Origin: Bowmanella yangjiangensis
GTDB taxonomy: Bacteria; Pseudomonadota; Gammaproteobacteria; Enterobacterales; Alteromonadaceae
NCBI RefSeq assembly: GCF_017255015.1
Contig: NZ_JAFKCS010000001.1
Location: 306,772 to 370,771 of the forward strand
DNA: 64,000 nucleotides
Direction: 5' to 3'
The position numbers and the translations under genes were made by a program. Below the pieces are notes generated by a model, which did no database searches, had not been told where the DNA came from, and was given only the letters and a program-made list of their open reading frames with translations. Below are positions 24,221 through 33,372 of this stretch, in pieces; the stretch's first letter is position 1; each line of letters opens with the position of its first letter.

Positions 24221-27200
24221 TGCACAGTGTCTCCAACCATAGGGTTAAGTTCATCCAGCCATTGGGTGACAGCCACCGGCTGGGTAAATAGCCGCTCAAT
24301 CAGCTCGCGCTGCCCTGGCGCTTCACGCAGTAAGGCCTGAACAAAGTCCAGCGAACTGGCGGGCCCTGCCGGGTAGCCGTGATCGCGGCCTAAGGTTTTT
24401 AGTGCTTTGAGGATTGGCGCATCGCCCACTTCCTGGCGTAGCCTGGCAAAGACCAGGGTAGCGCGGGAATATTGGTCATAGTTCTGCTCGGCGCTGATAA
24501 GGCTGACCGGCGCTTCCCGCCGGCGGCTGTCGGCGGCCAGAAAACGTTCCCGCTCGTAGGCAACCAGGGCCTGCATGGCCGCCTGACTTTGATGTTGTTC
24601 CAGCATCACCAGCTCCACATATTTAGCCAACGACTCCACCATAAAGGCGCTGTCTTGTTCGATACCGTTGCCTAACCAGTGACCAAACCATTGATGAGCG
24701 GTTTCATGCACCGTTCGGCGGTAAGCCTGGCTGAAATCTTGCGAGTCGGTCTGCAGGGCGCGAAATCCTACCCGGCTGCCAATCAGCAGTAACTGTGGCA
24801 GGGCATAGCCGGTCGGCCCCATATCTGGCTTTTCCACTAAAGTCAGTGTGCCGCCGTTATAAGGGGCAATATGCTCAGATAAAAAGGCAACTGTGTCGGT
24901 CATGGCATCCAGCGTCAGTGGAACATTGGTTTGATGCTGGGGTAAATGGGCTACCTGCAGTAAGGTGTCGCCAATTTGACGGCTGGAAAGCATTAACGGC
25001 GCCGCGATAAATCCCTGCAGATTGCGCACTGGCCTCAGGGTTTTAAACAACCGGTATTGCCTGCCATCCTGCTGCCAGCTTTTGACCAGCTCGCCCTGGG
25101 TAAAACTTTGATAGCCCAGTGGTGTGGAGAGGCGGGTTTCCATCTGGCTCCATTGATAGCTGTCGAACTGCTTGTCTCTGCCGCTAAGCCTGGCTTCGAT
25201 ACTTTGCTTTTGTGGTGTCGGCAAGCCCTGCTGACGGCGCAGATCTTGGTTACTGATCTGCCGAATGCTTTGGTAGCCGATGGAGGGAAAGTAGGGAATA
25301 GCACGTAAGTAATTGAAGTCCTTAGTCAGGATTTTATTGGGTGATATGCTGCTGTAGCCGTTTTGCGCCAACTTCAGAGTAAAGTGCAAGGTTAAACTTT
25401 GCCCAGGTTGCAGGGCTTCACTGAGTTTATAGATACGCTGTCCCTGTCTGGCATCATAGTCCACAGTTAGTTCGACTTCGGCTGGATGCGTCGAGTTCTC
25501 CCCTTGCATCAAGCTGATATGGCTAAGGGGGCTTCGCCAGTCTTCCCCAACCAGGATTTGATTAATGGCCTGCTGGTGGTGATTTTTCAGCGTATATTGT
25601 CCGTTAATCTGCACCTCACGCTCGTGTGGATAAAAGTCCACTTGGGTGGTGACCTTGCTTATTTGTGGCATGGGCAGACTGGCAAAGTGCTGATACTGGC
25701 GTTCATAGTCAGCCAGCAAGGCCGTGCGCTGTTTGGGTGTCAGGTAGTGGCCGTTTAGCTTAAGACCGCTTTGGATAGTTAAAAACTGTTTGGCCAGCAA
25801 GGCAAGTAACAGGACCGCACTGAGTAAAACGGCTTTGTTGAACTGAAAACGCGGCTTGTTGTGTCCAGCCACCTGACTTGCCAGCAGCAAAAGCACGCCA
25901 CTGACCAGTAACCAAAAGCAGGTAAATGCCCAAAATCCTTGAATGGTTGCCTGGTAACCCAAGTAGGCATCGGCAGGTTGTAAGGGGGTGGCAAAGGCTC
26001 TGAATAGCGGATGATGCAGCCCCATTAACGCCGCCAGGGGGGTAAAGTGCAGCAGCACCAGCAGTAAAGACAGCAGCAACGCCAGCCAGCGTTTGCTTGT
26101 GCCAGCGTGAATGGCGAGGAAAACCAACCCTGCAGCGGCGAGTTGTAAACCGGCGTAACAGATCATCTGCAGATAGTCAGTCCACTGCACGGGGCTCTGC
26201 TTTAGCCACTGACTGAGTGCGGCGGCCAGCACGGTCAGTAGTAAAAACACCAGTAACAGGGCGCACAAGCTAATCACCCTGGCGGCGAGCCTGATGCTTG
26301 GCACAATAGGCAGCGCATCGATAATGCCGTCAATGCGGCATTGTCTGTCATGCTGATGCAAGGCGTCGCTGAAATACAGCATCAGCGCACTACCAAATAG
26401 GGGGAGCATGTCCCACATTACCCGGTTAATGGCATCCAAGCTCAGCCCCTGTAAAACGGCTCGTTGCTCGGCATAATCCAAAGAGGGGTAAACCTCACCG
26501 ACGACAATCAAGCACCAGATCAGGCCCGCCAACCAAATTACAGGCTTGCTGAGGACCTGCTGGATACCCAGCCGGGTGAGGCGTAACAGTTGTGTGGCTG
26601 GCTTCGGCGCGACAACAAAGAAATGCAGCAAAGACTTTGGTGCAGGGCTTGATTTCGCTGAGCCAGAAACATGTTTTGTCGGCACCAAAGCCGGTTTGTT
26701 GTTGCTCGGTGGCCGGATGGCCAGGCGAATGGCCAGTCCTGCTATTGCGCTGGCAAGCATCAGGATGAGCAGCCGATTGGTGATAATGATAAATTCATTC
26801 GGTTGTCTTTCCAGCAGCGCGGTCATGCCAAACCAATCAAAGTAGGACATGGCGCTGTGCAGCCAAGGGATGGGCAGCGTTGACGCGGCCATTAAGGGGG
26901 AAGCGCTGGCAACCGCTAGTATGCTATACAGCACGAACCAAAGCAGCGCCGCAAGGTAGACCAGTACCGTCGAGGTACTTAAGTTGCGCAGCAACCAGAA
27001 TACCGCCACAAACAATAAGATGGCAGGCATTCCCACGACTAACTGCCAGGTTTGCAAGCTAATTGCGATATCGAGCTGACGGCCGATATCTGGAATGGTT
27101 TCGGCCTGGGTATTGAGGCCAATCTGTACACCCAGGGCGGCCAATGCACCCAATATCAGTAGCTGCAGTATCAGGCCACTGACCTGAACCGCCTGTTGTT

Positions 27201-27468
27201 TAACCTGCGACAGGGACGTGGCGGCTGCAAGTTCTGTCATATTGTGGTTCATGGCCCGATAAAGGGAGAATACGGCAAGTAGCCCGCTGGCCCAGGGCAG
27301 CGCCATCATACTCAGTACGCCGATAAGATTGAGCTGATGGGCGTTGCTAAATAAGTCTGCTTGCTGGCTATAGCCTCGCCCAACAAAGATACCAAGTAAC
27401 GGAGCCAGGAGCATTAAGATACGCAGCAGCGGCTGGCGCAGGCAAAGGCTGAGTTCGTTCACCAGCAT
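24217..27468 (-). CDS. ABC-2 permease fused to M1-type (gluzincin) aminopeptidase domain
   Basis: 1083 residues. The first ~540 residues hold two sets of about six membrane helices of the ABC-2 permease type, separated by a soluble linker near 255-290. Residues ~560-1075 resemble M1 aminopeptidases: a beta-rich N-terminal part (LTVDYDARQGQRIYKLSEALQPGQSL) and a catalytic part with HETAHQWFGH at ~921-930 and a possible third ligand Glu at ~945. The spacing from HExxH to that Glu is 19 rather than the usual 18, and I see no clear GxMEN exopeptidase motif, so activity may be altered. It overlaps the ATPase gene by one base. Probably exports or processes a peptide at the membrane. Confidence 0.9.
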   Translation of the reverse strand: MLVNELSLCLRQPLLRILMLLAPLLGIFVGRGYSQQADLFSNAHQLNLIGVLSMMALPWASGLLAVFSLYRAMNHNMTELAAATSLSQVKQQAVQVSGLILQLLILGALAALGVQIGLNTQAETIPDIGRQLDIAISLQTWQLVVGMPAILLFVAVFWLLRNLSTSTVLVYLAALLWFVLYSILAVASASPLMAASTLPIPWLHSAMSYFDWFGMTALLERQPNEFIIITNRLLILMLASAIAGLAIRLAIRPPSNNKPALVPTKHVSGSAKSSPAPKSLLHFFVVAPKPATQLLRLTRLGIQQVLSKPVIWLAGLIWCLIVVGEVYPSLDYAEQRAVLQGLSLDAINRVMWDMLPLFGSALMLYFSDALHQHDRQCRIDGIIDALPIVPSIRLAARVISLCALLLVFLLLTVLAAALSQWLKQSPVQWTDYLQMICYAGLQLAAAGLVFLAIHAGTSKRWLALLLSLLLVLLHFTPLAALMGLHHPLFRAFATPLQPADAYLGYQATIQGFWAFTCFWLLVSGVLLLLASQVAGHNKPRFQFNKAVLLSAVLLLALLAKQFLTIQSGLKLNGHYLTPKQRTALLADYERQYQHFASLPMPQISKVTTQVDFYPHEREVQINGQYTLKNHHQQAINQILVGEDWRSPLSHISLMQGENSTHPAEVELTVDYDARQGQRIYKLSEALQPGQSLTLHFTLKLAQNGYSSISPNKILTKDFNYLRAIPYFPSIGYQSIRQISNQDLRRQQGLPTPQKQSIEARLSGRDKQFDSYQWSQMETRLSTPLGYQSFTQGELVKSWQQDGRQYRLFKTLRPVRNLQGFIAAPLMLSSRQIGDTLLQVAHLPQHQTNVPLTLDAMTDTVAFLSEHIAPYNGGTLTLVEKPDMGPTGYALPQLLLIGSRVGFRALQTDSQDFSQAYRRTVHETAHQWFGHWLGNGIEQDSAFMVESLAKYVELVMLEQHQSQAAMQALVAYERERFLAADSRRREAPVSLISAEQNYDQYSRATLVFARLRQEVGDAPILKALKTLGRDHGYPAGPASSLDFVQALLREAPGQRELIERLFTQPVAVTQWLDELNPMVGDTVQ

Positions 27469-28343
27469 TATGCAGCCTCCAAAGGCAGACCATGCAGATG
27501 CATGAAATAACAGTCCTGCAGACTTGCTGTCACTGGCTCAAACTGCTCTGCCGGACAATGATGACACAGCACTCTGGCCACCGGATTACCTAAATGCAGG
27601 CTTTGGCTGAGCAAATGACTGTTGCCCGGAAGATGGCCGGGCTCATGCAGGGGACCTTGCCAGATTTTGCCCTGCAAGGGGTGAAACAGGTTGTGGGTCT
27701 CACCGCAGGCGACGATAGTGCCGTTAAGTAAAATGGCCGTTTTGCTGCATAAGTGTTCAATGTCTTCCACTATATGGGTGGAGAGGAGTACCAGCCGGGA
27801 CTGGGCAATGTCATGCAATAGTTGGTGCAGACGCAGGCGCTCAGCAGGATCCAGACCTGAGGTGGGTTCATCAAAAATCAGCACTTGTGGGTCACCTAAC
27901 AGGGCCTGGGCAACGCCAAAACGTTGCAGCATGCCACCGGAAAAATGACTGGGTTGTCTGTGCGCGTGTTCGGTTAGATTGGTCAGCGCCAGAACCAACT
28001 CAATTTGCTGGCGGCGGGTTTGCTTGTTTGAGAGTCCTTTCAATACTGCCAGATGTTCCAGCAGGGCTAAGCAGGAAATATGCGGATACACACCAAAATG
28101 CTGAGGCAGATAGCCCAGCTTGCTGCGTAAAAGCTGCGGGGACTGCAATATGTTCTGGCCATTAAGTTCGATGCAACCGCTATCCGGTGTCTGTAAGGTC
28201 GCAATAGTGCGCATCAGGCTGGATTTTCCGGCCCCATTGGGGCCAAGCAGGCCCATCATGCCAGTGCCCAATTGGAGGGAAACGTCGTCCAGGGCTTTGG
28301 TACCGTCAGGATAAGTTTTATTAATGTGCGCAAGTGTCAGCAT
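27468..28343 (-). CDS. ABC transporter ATP-binding protein (partner of the permease/M1 fusion)
   Basis: 291 residues with Walker A GPNGAGKSS, signature FSGGMLQRF, Walker B VLIFDEPTSGLDP and the switch histidine in LLSTHIVED. The signature has M in place of the more usual Q, a variation common in DrrA/NatA-like ATPases. The last ~80 residues form a short extra domain. It is first in the operon with the permease-M1 fusion and the TPR protein and is divergent from the LytS-like kinase. It powers the associated permease; the substrate is unknown. Confidence 0.92.
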   Translation of the reverse strand: MLTLAHINKTYPDGTKALDDVSLQLGTGMMGLLGPNGAGKSSLMRTIATLQTPDSGCIELNGQNILQSPQLLRSKLGYLPQHFGVYPHISCLALLEHLAVLKGLSNKQTRRQQIELVLALTNLTEHAHRQPSHFSGGMLQRFGVAQALLGDPQVLIFDEPTSGLDPAERLRLHQLLHDIAQSRLVLLSTHIVEDIEHLCSKTAILLNGTIVACGETHNLFHPLQGKIWQGPLHEPGHLPGNSHLLSQSLHLGNPVARVLCHHCPAEQFEPVTASLQDCYFMHLHGLPLEAA

Positions 28344-28406
28344 AGGTTTGGCTCCCAGGTTTTTACAGGCAGGTTAAGGAGCGCGGGGCTGGCTATAAAG
28401 GTATTG

Positions 28407-28489
28407 ATGACAAACCAGCGGATTTTTATGACATCCTTGATTTATCGGGGTAAATTGCCGTTTATCAGTAAAATTGGCCGGTTTGTCAT
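28407..28489. promoter_or_regulatory. Inverted repeat in the ABC / LytS divergent region
   Basis: ATGACAAACC (28407-28416) and GGTTTGTCAT (28480-28489) are perfect 10-bp inverted repeats, 63 bases apart, in the 214-bp gap between the ABC operon and the two-component operon. They flank the likely promoter zone and are candidate sites for the LytTR regulator encoded alongside; the binding assignment is inference. Confidence 0.4.
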
Positions 28490-28557
28490 GATTTAACTGA
28501 CAGGCTTCGCTGCTTTGCCAACTATAGGTACTTTGTTACCGCCGAATAGTTCTTATT

Positions 28558-30075
28558 ATGTCGAACGCTTTTCTTTCTCTGCTTCGCTCAGCTTTTTGGC
28601 CGCCAGTTTTGCCAGTGGTGGTGGCCGTTTTAATCGAAACACTTATCCGTATACATGGCTATGCAGCGGAAAATTACGACGACTATATTCAGCTGCGCGG
28701 CGGGGCAGGATTGTATCTGCAAACCTTACTGCAACTGATCTTGGAAAGCGCACCGCTGATAGCAGCCCAGTGCTGGGTGCTGCTACGCCCCGGGCCGCGA
28801 GGTATATTAGTCTGGGTCATGGGGTATGTGCTGTATCCGGCTATCAGTCTGATGCTGCAGACCAGCCAACCCGCATTCTCGACGCTGTTGTTTAGTGTAC
28901 AGTTTTGGATTCTGGCAACGGGGTTGTCACTGCTGTATTGGGGGCAGCGGGCCTACCAACTTGCTCAAGGTGTGCAAAGTGGGGCGTCCTGGTGGCGTTA
29001 TATATTGTCGTTGGATGCCGCTTTAGTGCTATGCCTGGTGAGCTGGGTGATATTGATGAGCGGCATGTTCGTTTATACCCCTGACCCTATGCATAATCAG
29101 CCTCTGGAGCCCAGGCTAGATCCAGTCCAGATGCTCAGGCAATGGCCGCTGACCTTATATTATGCCTGGCAGTTTTCGGTGCTGGCCGCCGTGGTCTTTG
29201 CCTACTATTGGGTGAATCGCTATATCTTGATCCGCAGGGTATTAGCGACCCAGGGCGTGTATCTTTTCTTACTGTGTAGCGCCGCCTGGCTGCTATTGTC
29301 TTACCCTCTGTTCGGCACAATGGTGTTGCAAATGCCGCTCAATATTGCTGAACAGAGCTTACTGCCTTCGGAAAATCATCTCCCTTTTGACAGCATGAAC
29401 TTGCTGGTCGCCGTTCTCATCTGGGCCTTTAGCACGCCGCTGATTCTGGCTTTTGAACGGCAACAAAATGCAAGGCAACTGGCCGAGCTTAGCCAGGAAC
29501 AAACCCAGGCGGAGCTGAAAATGTTGCAACAGCAGGTTAATCCACACTTTCTGTTCAATACACTTAACAGCTTATATGCCCTGTGTCTGACGCAATCGGC
29601 TCAGGCCGCCCCTATGCTTTTAAAATTGGCAGACTTACTGCGTTATGTCGTATACCAGGGGCAGAATACCAAGGTGGCGCTGGCGGATGAGGTGGCTTAT
29701 TTGCAGAACTATCTTGAGTTACAGGAGTTAAGGGTTGGCAAGCGCTGTCTTGTCAAAACTGATATCCAGCTAGCGGATGGGGATTGGCCAATTGCCCCAT
29801 TGCTGCTGATTATGCTGGTAGAAAATGCCTTTAAACATAGTGTCGAGGTCAGCCAGGATAGTTGCGATATTGAACTCACCCTGAAAATGGACGGCGACCG
29901 GCTGGTTTTCGTTTGTAGTAATAGTTTGCCGAAGGATTACCAGCCCAATCAGAACGGTGGAATTGGCCTTATTAACCTAAAGCGGCGCCTACAACTGGGA
30001 TACCCAGGGGAATATAGTTTGCATAGCGCAGCGCAGGGTCAACGATGGGGCGCCAGGTTGGAGATTAGGTTATGA
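28558..30075 (+). CDS. LytS-type membrane sensor histidine kinase
   Basis: 505 residues. Residues ~1-300 contain about eight membrane helices, with no known extracellular sensor domain. The kinase part is of the His_kinase (PF06580) class: phospho-acceptor region QQVNPHFLFNTLNSLYAL near 320-337, N box MLVENAFKHS, and G box GGIGLINLKRRL. It overlaps the response-regulator gene by four bases. Divergent orientation from the ABC/M1 operon suggests it senses the exported compound or envelope stress and controls that exporter. No good ribosome site precedes the ATG at 28558, so the exact start is uncertain. Confidence 0.9.
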   Translation: MSNAFLSLLRSAFWPPVLPVVVAVLIETLIRIHGYAAENYDDYIQLRGGAGLYLQTLLQLILESAPLIAAQCWVLLRPGPRGILVWVMGYVLYPAISLMLQTSQPAFSTLLFSVQFWILATGLSLLYWGQRAYQLAQGVQSGASWWRYILSLDAALVLCLVSWVILMSGMFVYTPDPMHNQPLEPRLDPVQMLRQWPLTLYYAWQFSVLAAVVFAYYWVNRYILIRRVLATQGVYLFLLCSAAWLLLSYPLFGTMVLQMPLNIAEQSLLPSENHLPFDSMNLLVAVLIWAFSTPLILAFERQQNARQLAELSQEQTQAELKMLQQQVNPHFLFNTLNSLYALCLTQSAQAAPMLLKLADLLRYVVYQGQNTKVALADEVAYLQNYLELQELRVGKRCLVKTDIQLADGDWPIAPLLLIMLVENAFKHSVEVSQDSCDIELTLKMDGDRLVFVCSNSLPKDYQPNQNGGIGLINLKRRLQLGYPGEYSLHSAAQGQRWGARLEIRL

Positions 30076-30761
30076 AAACCCTGCTAATTGACGATGAACC
30101 CTTAGCCCATGAAGTATTGTTGCATCATAGTCGCGAGCATGCCGATGTTGAGATTGTTGGCCAATGCTTTAATGCCGCCGAGGCATTGGCGTTTTTGGCC
30201 AACCAGCAAGTCGACCTGATTTTTCTGGATATCAATATGCCGGTGCTATCGGGGTTGGAGATGCTGAAAGTGCTCGCCAATCGCCCGCAGGTGGTGCTCT
30301 GTACCGCATATCAGGAACATGCTTTGGCAGGCTTTGAGTTGGATGTGACTGACTATCTGCTCAAACCTGTCAGTGCCGAACGTTTTGCCTTGGCACTAGA
30401 TAAAGTGCGCCGCCGGGCGAATGAGGAAGGACAGAGTACTCAAACCACTGTGGCCAGCCATATAGTGATTAGGGTGGACAGGGAAGATCGCAAGATTGAA
30501 CTGGAAAAAGTGCAATGCTTCGAAGCCTATGGCAACTACGTAAAAGTATGGCTGGATGATAACTGCTGGTTGACTGCTGCGACCCTCAAGTATTTTGTGG
30601 AATCTTTACCTGAGGATAAGTTTGTACAGGTGCATAAATCTGTTTTGGTGAATAAAGCTATGGTGGTGGCCAAAGACAATGAGGGCCTGACTTTGCAAAG
30701 TGGTAAACGAGTAAAAATTGGCAAGGCCTTCAGGCAAAACTGTCTGGCAATGCTGACCTGA
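30072..30761 (+). CDS. LytTR-family response regulator
   Basis: 229 residues. The receiver domain spans ~1-115, with the acidic pocket in IDDEPLAHE and phospho-acceptor Asp in LIFLDINMPVLSG, followed by the switch Thr and Tyr region CTAYQEHA and the lysine in YLLKPVS. Residues ~130-228 are a LytTR DNA-binding domain (FEAYGNYVKVWLDD, KFVQVHKSVLVNK). LytTR proteins bind imperfect direct repeats upstream of their targets. It is coupled with the LytS-like kinase and likely controls the divergent ABC operon and the two genes that follow it. Confidence 0.93.
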   Translation: MKTLLIDDEPLAHEVLLHHSREHADVEIVGQCFNAAEALAFLANQQVDLIFLDINMPVLSGLEMLKVLANRPQVVLCTAYQEHALAGFELDVTDYLLKPVSAERFALALDKVRRRANEEGQSTQTTVASHIVIRVDREDRKIELEKVQCFEAYGNYVKVWLDDNCWLTAATLKYFVESLPEDKFVQVHKSVLVNKAMVVAKDNEGLTLQSGKRVKIGKAFRQNCLAMLT

Positions 30762-30797
30762 AGATGGTTTGGGATATTTTGTTTTGGAGATTGGAAA

Positions 30798-31262
30798 ATG
30801 CGTCATTTTATTGGTTGTGTTTGTTTATTGAGTACATTTATGGCGGTTGCCATGGATAAACAGCCATTAGCGGAACAAGGGCCGGTTGCGCCGGTCAATG
30901 CCTTATTTGATGCCATGCGGGCACACGAAGCTGACAATATCAGAGCGCAATTTAGTCAGGGCGCGCAGTTACAGCGGGTAAAAACGGATGGCCAAGTGGT
31001 GTTGTCTGATATTGATAAGTTCGCTGACAGTATCGCCGCCCATAAGGCGTATTTGGATGAGCAGTTATTATCGGTGACGGTTCAGCAGTCGGGCAATCTT
31101 GCCAGCGTATGGACGCCCTTTGCCTTTTATGTGGATAACCAACTAAGTCATTGTGGAGTCAATCATTTTGTGGTGGTAAATACGGCGGGAGGATGGCGAA
31201 TTCAGCACCTGATTGATGTAACCCATGACGGAGATTGTCAGGCCTTTATTGCAGAGCATTGA
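30798..31262 (+). CDS. Secreted SnoaL/NTF2-like protein in the LytTR operon
   Basis: 154 residues with a signal peptide (~1-18). The mature part has the NTF2/SnoaL pattern (VNALFDAMRAHEADNIRAQFSQGAQL at the start, NHFVVVNTAGGWRIQHLIDVTH at the end), typical of DUF4440-like proteins. It lies 36 bases after the response-regulator stop and 76 bases before the TPR gene, so it is likely part of the same transcript. GGAGATTGGAAA precedes the ATG. Ligand unknown. Two other secreted proteins of this fold occur at 1-2 kb in this window. Confidence 0.72.
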   Translation: MRHFIGCVCLLSTFMAVAMDKQPLAEQGPVAPVNALFDAMRAHEADNIRAQFSQGAQLQRVKTDGQVVLSDIDKFADSIAAHKAYLDEQLLSVTVQQSGNLASVWTPFAFYVDNQLSHCGVNHFVVVNTAGGWRIQHLIDVTHDGDCQAFIAEH

Positions 31263-31338
31263 TATTTAAAGGCGACATGATGCCTGGTGACTTCAGACCA
31301 AACAACATTCATTGAAAATGAACCATCGGAGTAGATTG

Positions 31339-32373
31339 ATGCGCATAAGGACGCGATGTGTTTCGTCGTTATGGCTGTTATTGGTTGCCTCATATTGCAA
31401 TCTGGCAACTACCGAGACATCACTAAGTCTTACAGACAAAATTTCCATGGCCACTGAGGCGTTAGCGCAAGGGGATAGCAGCTTAGCCGGTCAACTTATT
31501 CAAACTGAGACAGCCGAGCCAAACTATGCCTTGTTGCAACTGGAAATCCTCTATTGGTTGGAACAACGCGAATCTGACCAAGCGATAGACAAGCTCCGCG
31601 CATTTGAGCAGTTGTATCCGTTACGGGCGGATACCTTTGCGTTTTCCTCAGAGGTGTGGCGCTCCATAGGTCATCAGGTCAACATTTTTGCCAAATCGGG
31701 TTACTACAAAAAAGCGGTGGCAGCCAAAATAAAGGCTGGGCAACTGGCCCCGGATAATCCGCGCTACATGACTTTGGCAGCCTCTGCACTGGGGCAGGCA
31801 GACAACTACGGTGGCGACATGGCAGCACAAAAGCCACTGACCGAGCGGATAGTCGGGCTGGATAAAAAATGGGGTTACATTGCGCGTATTAATTTGGCGC
31901 AAAATAATGATGAATATACGCAGGGCAGAGTCTTGGCTGCACAAGCGGCTGCAGAGTTTGGTCAGGACTTTGATATATTGGAGAGAGTCGGTCAATTTCA
32001 TTGGACTCTGGGCGAATACAACGAGGCGCAGTACCATTTTCTGCAAGCTTGTAAAAATCGTCCCAATGATGAGTGGCATCTGCAAATCAAATGGCAGAAT
32101 GCCTGTTATTTGGTCGGCGAATTTGCAAAAGAGCAACAAATTGGGCTTGAAAATGCTGTAGAAGCTTTGACCATCTTGTTGAGTGTGTATACTTTGCCAA
32201 CGGAGAGTAACTTCGCGAGCGCCGATTTACTTTTGACCCTTGCCAGTGCGGAACAGGCATCCCCGGCAATAGACATGTTGTCCCGTATTCTGAATGAGTC
32301 TGCAGACAAAAAACTCAGGAGAAAGGCTGAGAAAGTTCTGCAACGCTTAAAAAAGCAAACTCAAGCCAGTTAG
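31339..32373 (+). CDS. TPR-like helical repeat protein, paralogue of the one at 23222
   Basis: Earlier in-frame starts exist (TTG 31312, ATG 31318), but the ATG at 31339 has GGAG eight bases upstream and begins a signal-like segment (LLLVASYCNLATT), giving 344 residues. The mature part is all helical, with TPR-type spacing and a basic C-terminus (RRKAEKVLQRLKKQ). The central part aligns by eye with the protein at 23222. It closes the kinase/regulator/SnoaL operon. Having two related TPR proteins at both edges of the same module suggests that each works with the ABC-M1 exporter or its substrate; this is inference. Confidence 0.72.
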   Translation: MRIRTRCVSSLWLLLVASYCNLATTETSLSLTDKISMATEALAQGDSSLAGQLIQTETAEPNYALLQLEILYWLEQRESDQAIDKLRAFEQLYPLRADTFAFSSEVWRSIGHQVNIFAKSGYYKKAVAAKIKAGQLAPDNPRYMTLAASALGQADNYGGDMAAQKPLTERIVGLDKKWGYIARINLAQNNDEYTQGRVLAAQAAAEFGQDFDILERVGQFHWTLGEYNEAQYHFLQACKNRPNDEWHLQIKWQNACYLVGEFAKEQQIGLENAVEALTILLSVYTLPTESNFASADLLLTLASAEQASPAIDMLSRILNESADKKLRRKAEKVLQRLKKQTQAS

Positions 32374-32391
32374 CGCCACCAATACAAATAC

Positions 32392-33291
32392 TTAATGTCC
32401 TAGCGCTTCCGCCAGGAAATCAAATACCAGGCGTAAACGGGCGCTGGTATGTAACTCACGGTGAATTACCAGCCATAATTCGATTTCAAAAGCAGCCATA
32501 TCCGGGAGTGCCCTTTCCACATCGGGATCGCTGTCACCTACATCCTCTGTCATAAAACCCAGTCCAGCACCCTGCTTGACCAGTTGCCACTGCACTAAAT
32601 GGTTGGCAACCACCAAAGGGAAGTTATCCGCTGCTAAGCTAAATCCAAGCTTATGCAGCTCATCACGCATCACGTTGTTGTGTTCAAAAGCCAGGAAATC
32701 AGCATCGTTAAGATCGTCCGGGCAGGTACGTTTAGTGAAACCTTGCAAATAGCGTTTGGCACCATACAGATGGGCGCGAATATTGGTCAGCTTACGGGCA
32801 ATTAGATCCTGTTGGGTGGGGCGATAGGCACGAATAGCGATATCTGCCTCTCGGCGCAACAAGTCGCTGCTCTCATTGGTGGCAATCAGCTCGACAATGA
32901 TGCCCGGCGCATGTTGGCGTAATTTGCTGAGTATTGGAGGCAACATGTAAGCGGCGGTTGTTTCGGCAGCACTAATGCTGACCTTACCCGTCACACTTTG
33001 GGCATGGCCACCGGCCGCAACAGATAAGCGGGCCGCCGCGTCATCCATGGCCTGTACATGCTCAAGCAGCGCATGCCCACTTGGGGTCAACAATAATCCG
33101 CGTGCCGTGCGCTCAAATAAGGTGGTACCAAGCTGTTTTTCCAGCGCACTGATCTGACGACCCAGAGTGGGCTGGGTCATTGCCAGTAACCTGGCTGCGG
33201 AAGAAAAGGAACCTTGTTGCGCCGTCACCAAAAAGACTTTGGCGTGATTCCAGTCAAAAGGTTGAGGTTGTTGAGCCATGCATTTTTGCAT
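32392..33291 (-). CDS. LysR-family transcriptional regulator
   Basis: 299 residues. The N-terminal winged helix is clear (FLVTAQQGSFSSAARLLAMTQPTLGRQISALEKQLGTTLFER). The C-terminal effector domain starts near residue 95 (GKVSISAAETTAAYMLPPIL), in the style of the LysR subgroup that includes LrhA-like and putative redox regulators. An alternative ATG four codons later (33279) is equally possible; neither has a strong ribosome site. It is divergent from the methyltransferase/ABC operon with 81 bases between, which is the usual arrangement for a LysR target, but no site was identified. Confidence 0.9.
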   Translation of the reverse strand: MQKCMAQQPQPFDWNHAKVFLVTAQQGSFSSAARLLAMTQPTLGRQISALEKQLGTTLFERTARGLLLTPSGHALLEHVQAMDDAAARLSVAAGGHAQSVTGKVSISAAETTAAYMLPPILSKLRQHAPGIIVELIATNESSDLLRREADIAIRAYRPTQQDLIARKLTNIRAHLYGAKRYLQGFTKRTCPDDLNDADFLAFEHNNVMRDELHKLGFSLAADNFPLVVANHLVQWQLVKQGAGLGFMTEDVGDSDPDVERALPDMAAFEIELWLVIHRELHTSARLRLVFDFLAEALGH

Positions 33292-33372
33292 ATCTGTAGT
33301 GAATTTTTCGCCATTCTAACCCTTTATTTGCATAACTTATGATGGGTTTTTGTAAACAAGTACGAGGGAACT

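Noticed and set aside
24217-27468. Frameshift or artificial fusion as explanation for the 1083-residue permease-peptidase
   Set aside because: The frame is continuous, and permease-M1 fusions of this size are a known family layout in related bacteria.
30762-31338. Separate promoter and terminator splitting the SnoaL and TPR genes from the LytS/LytTR operon
   Set aside because: The gaps are 36 and 76 bases with no hairpin or convincing -35/-10 pair, so one transcript is simpler.
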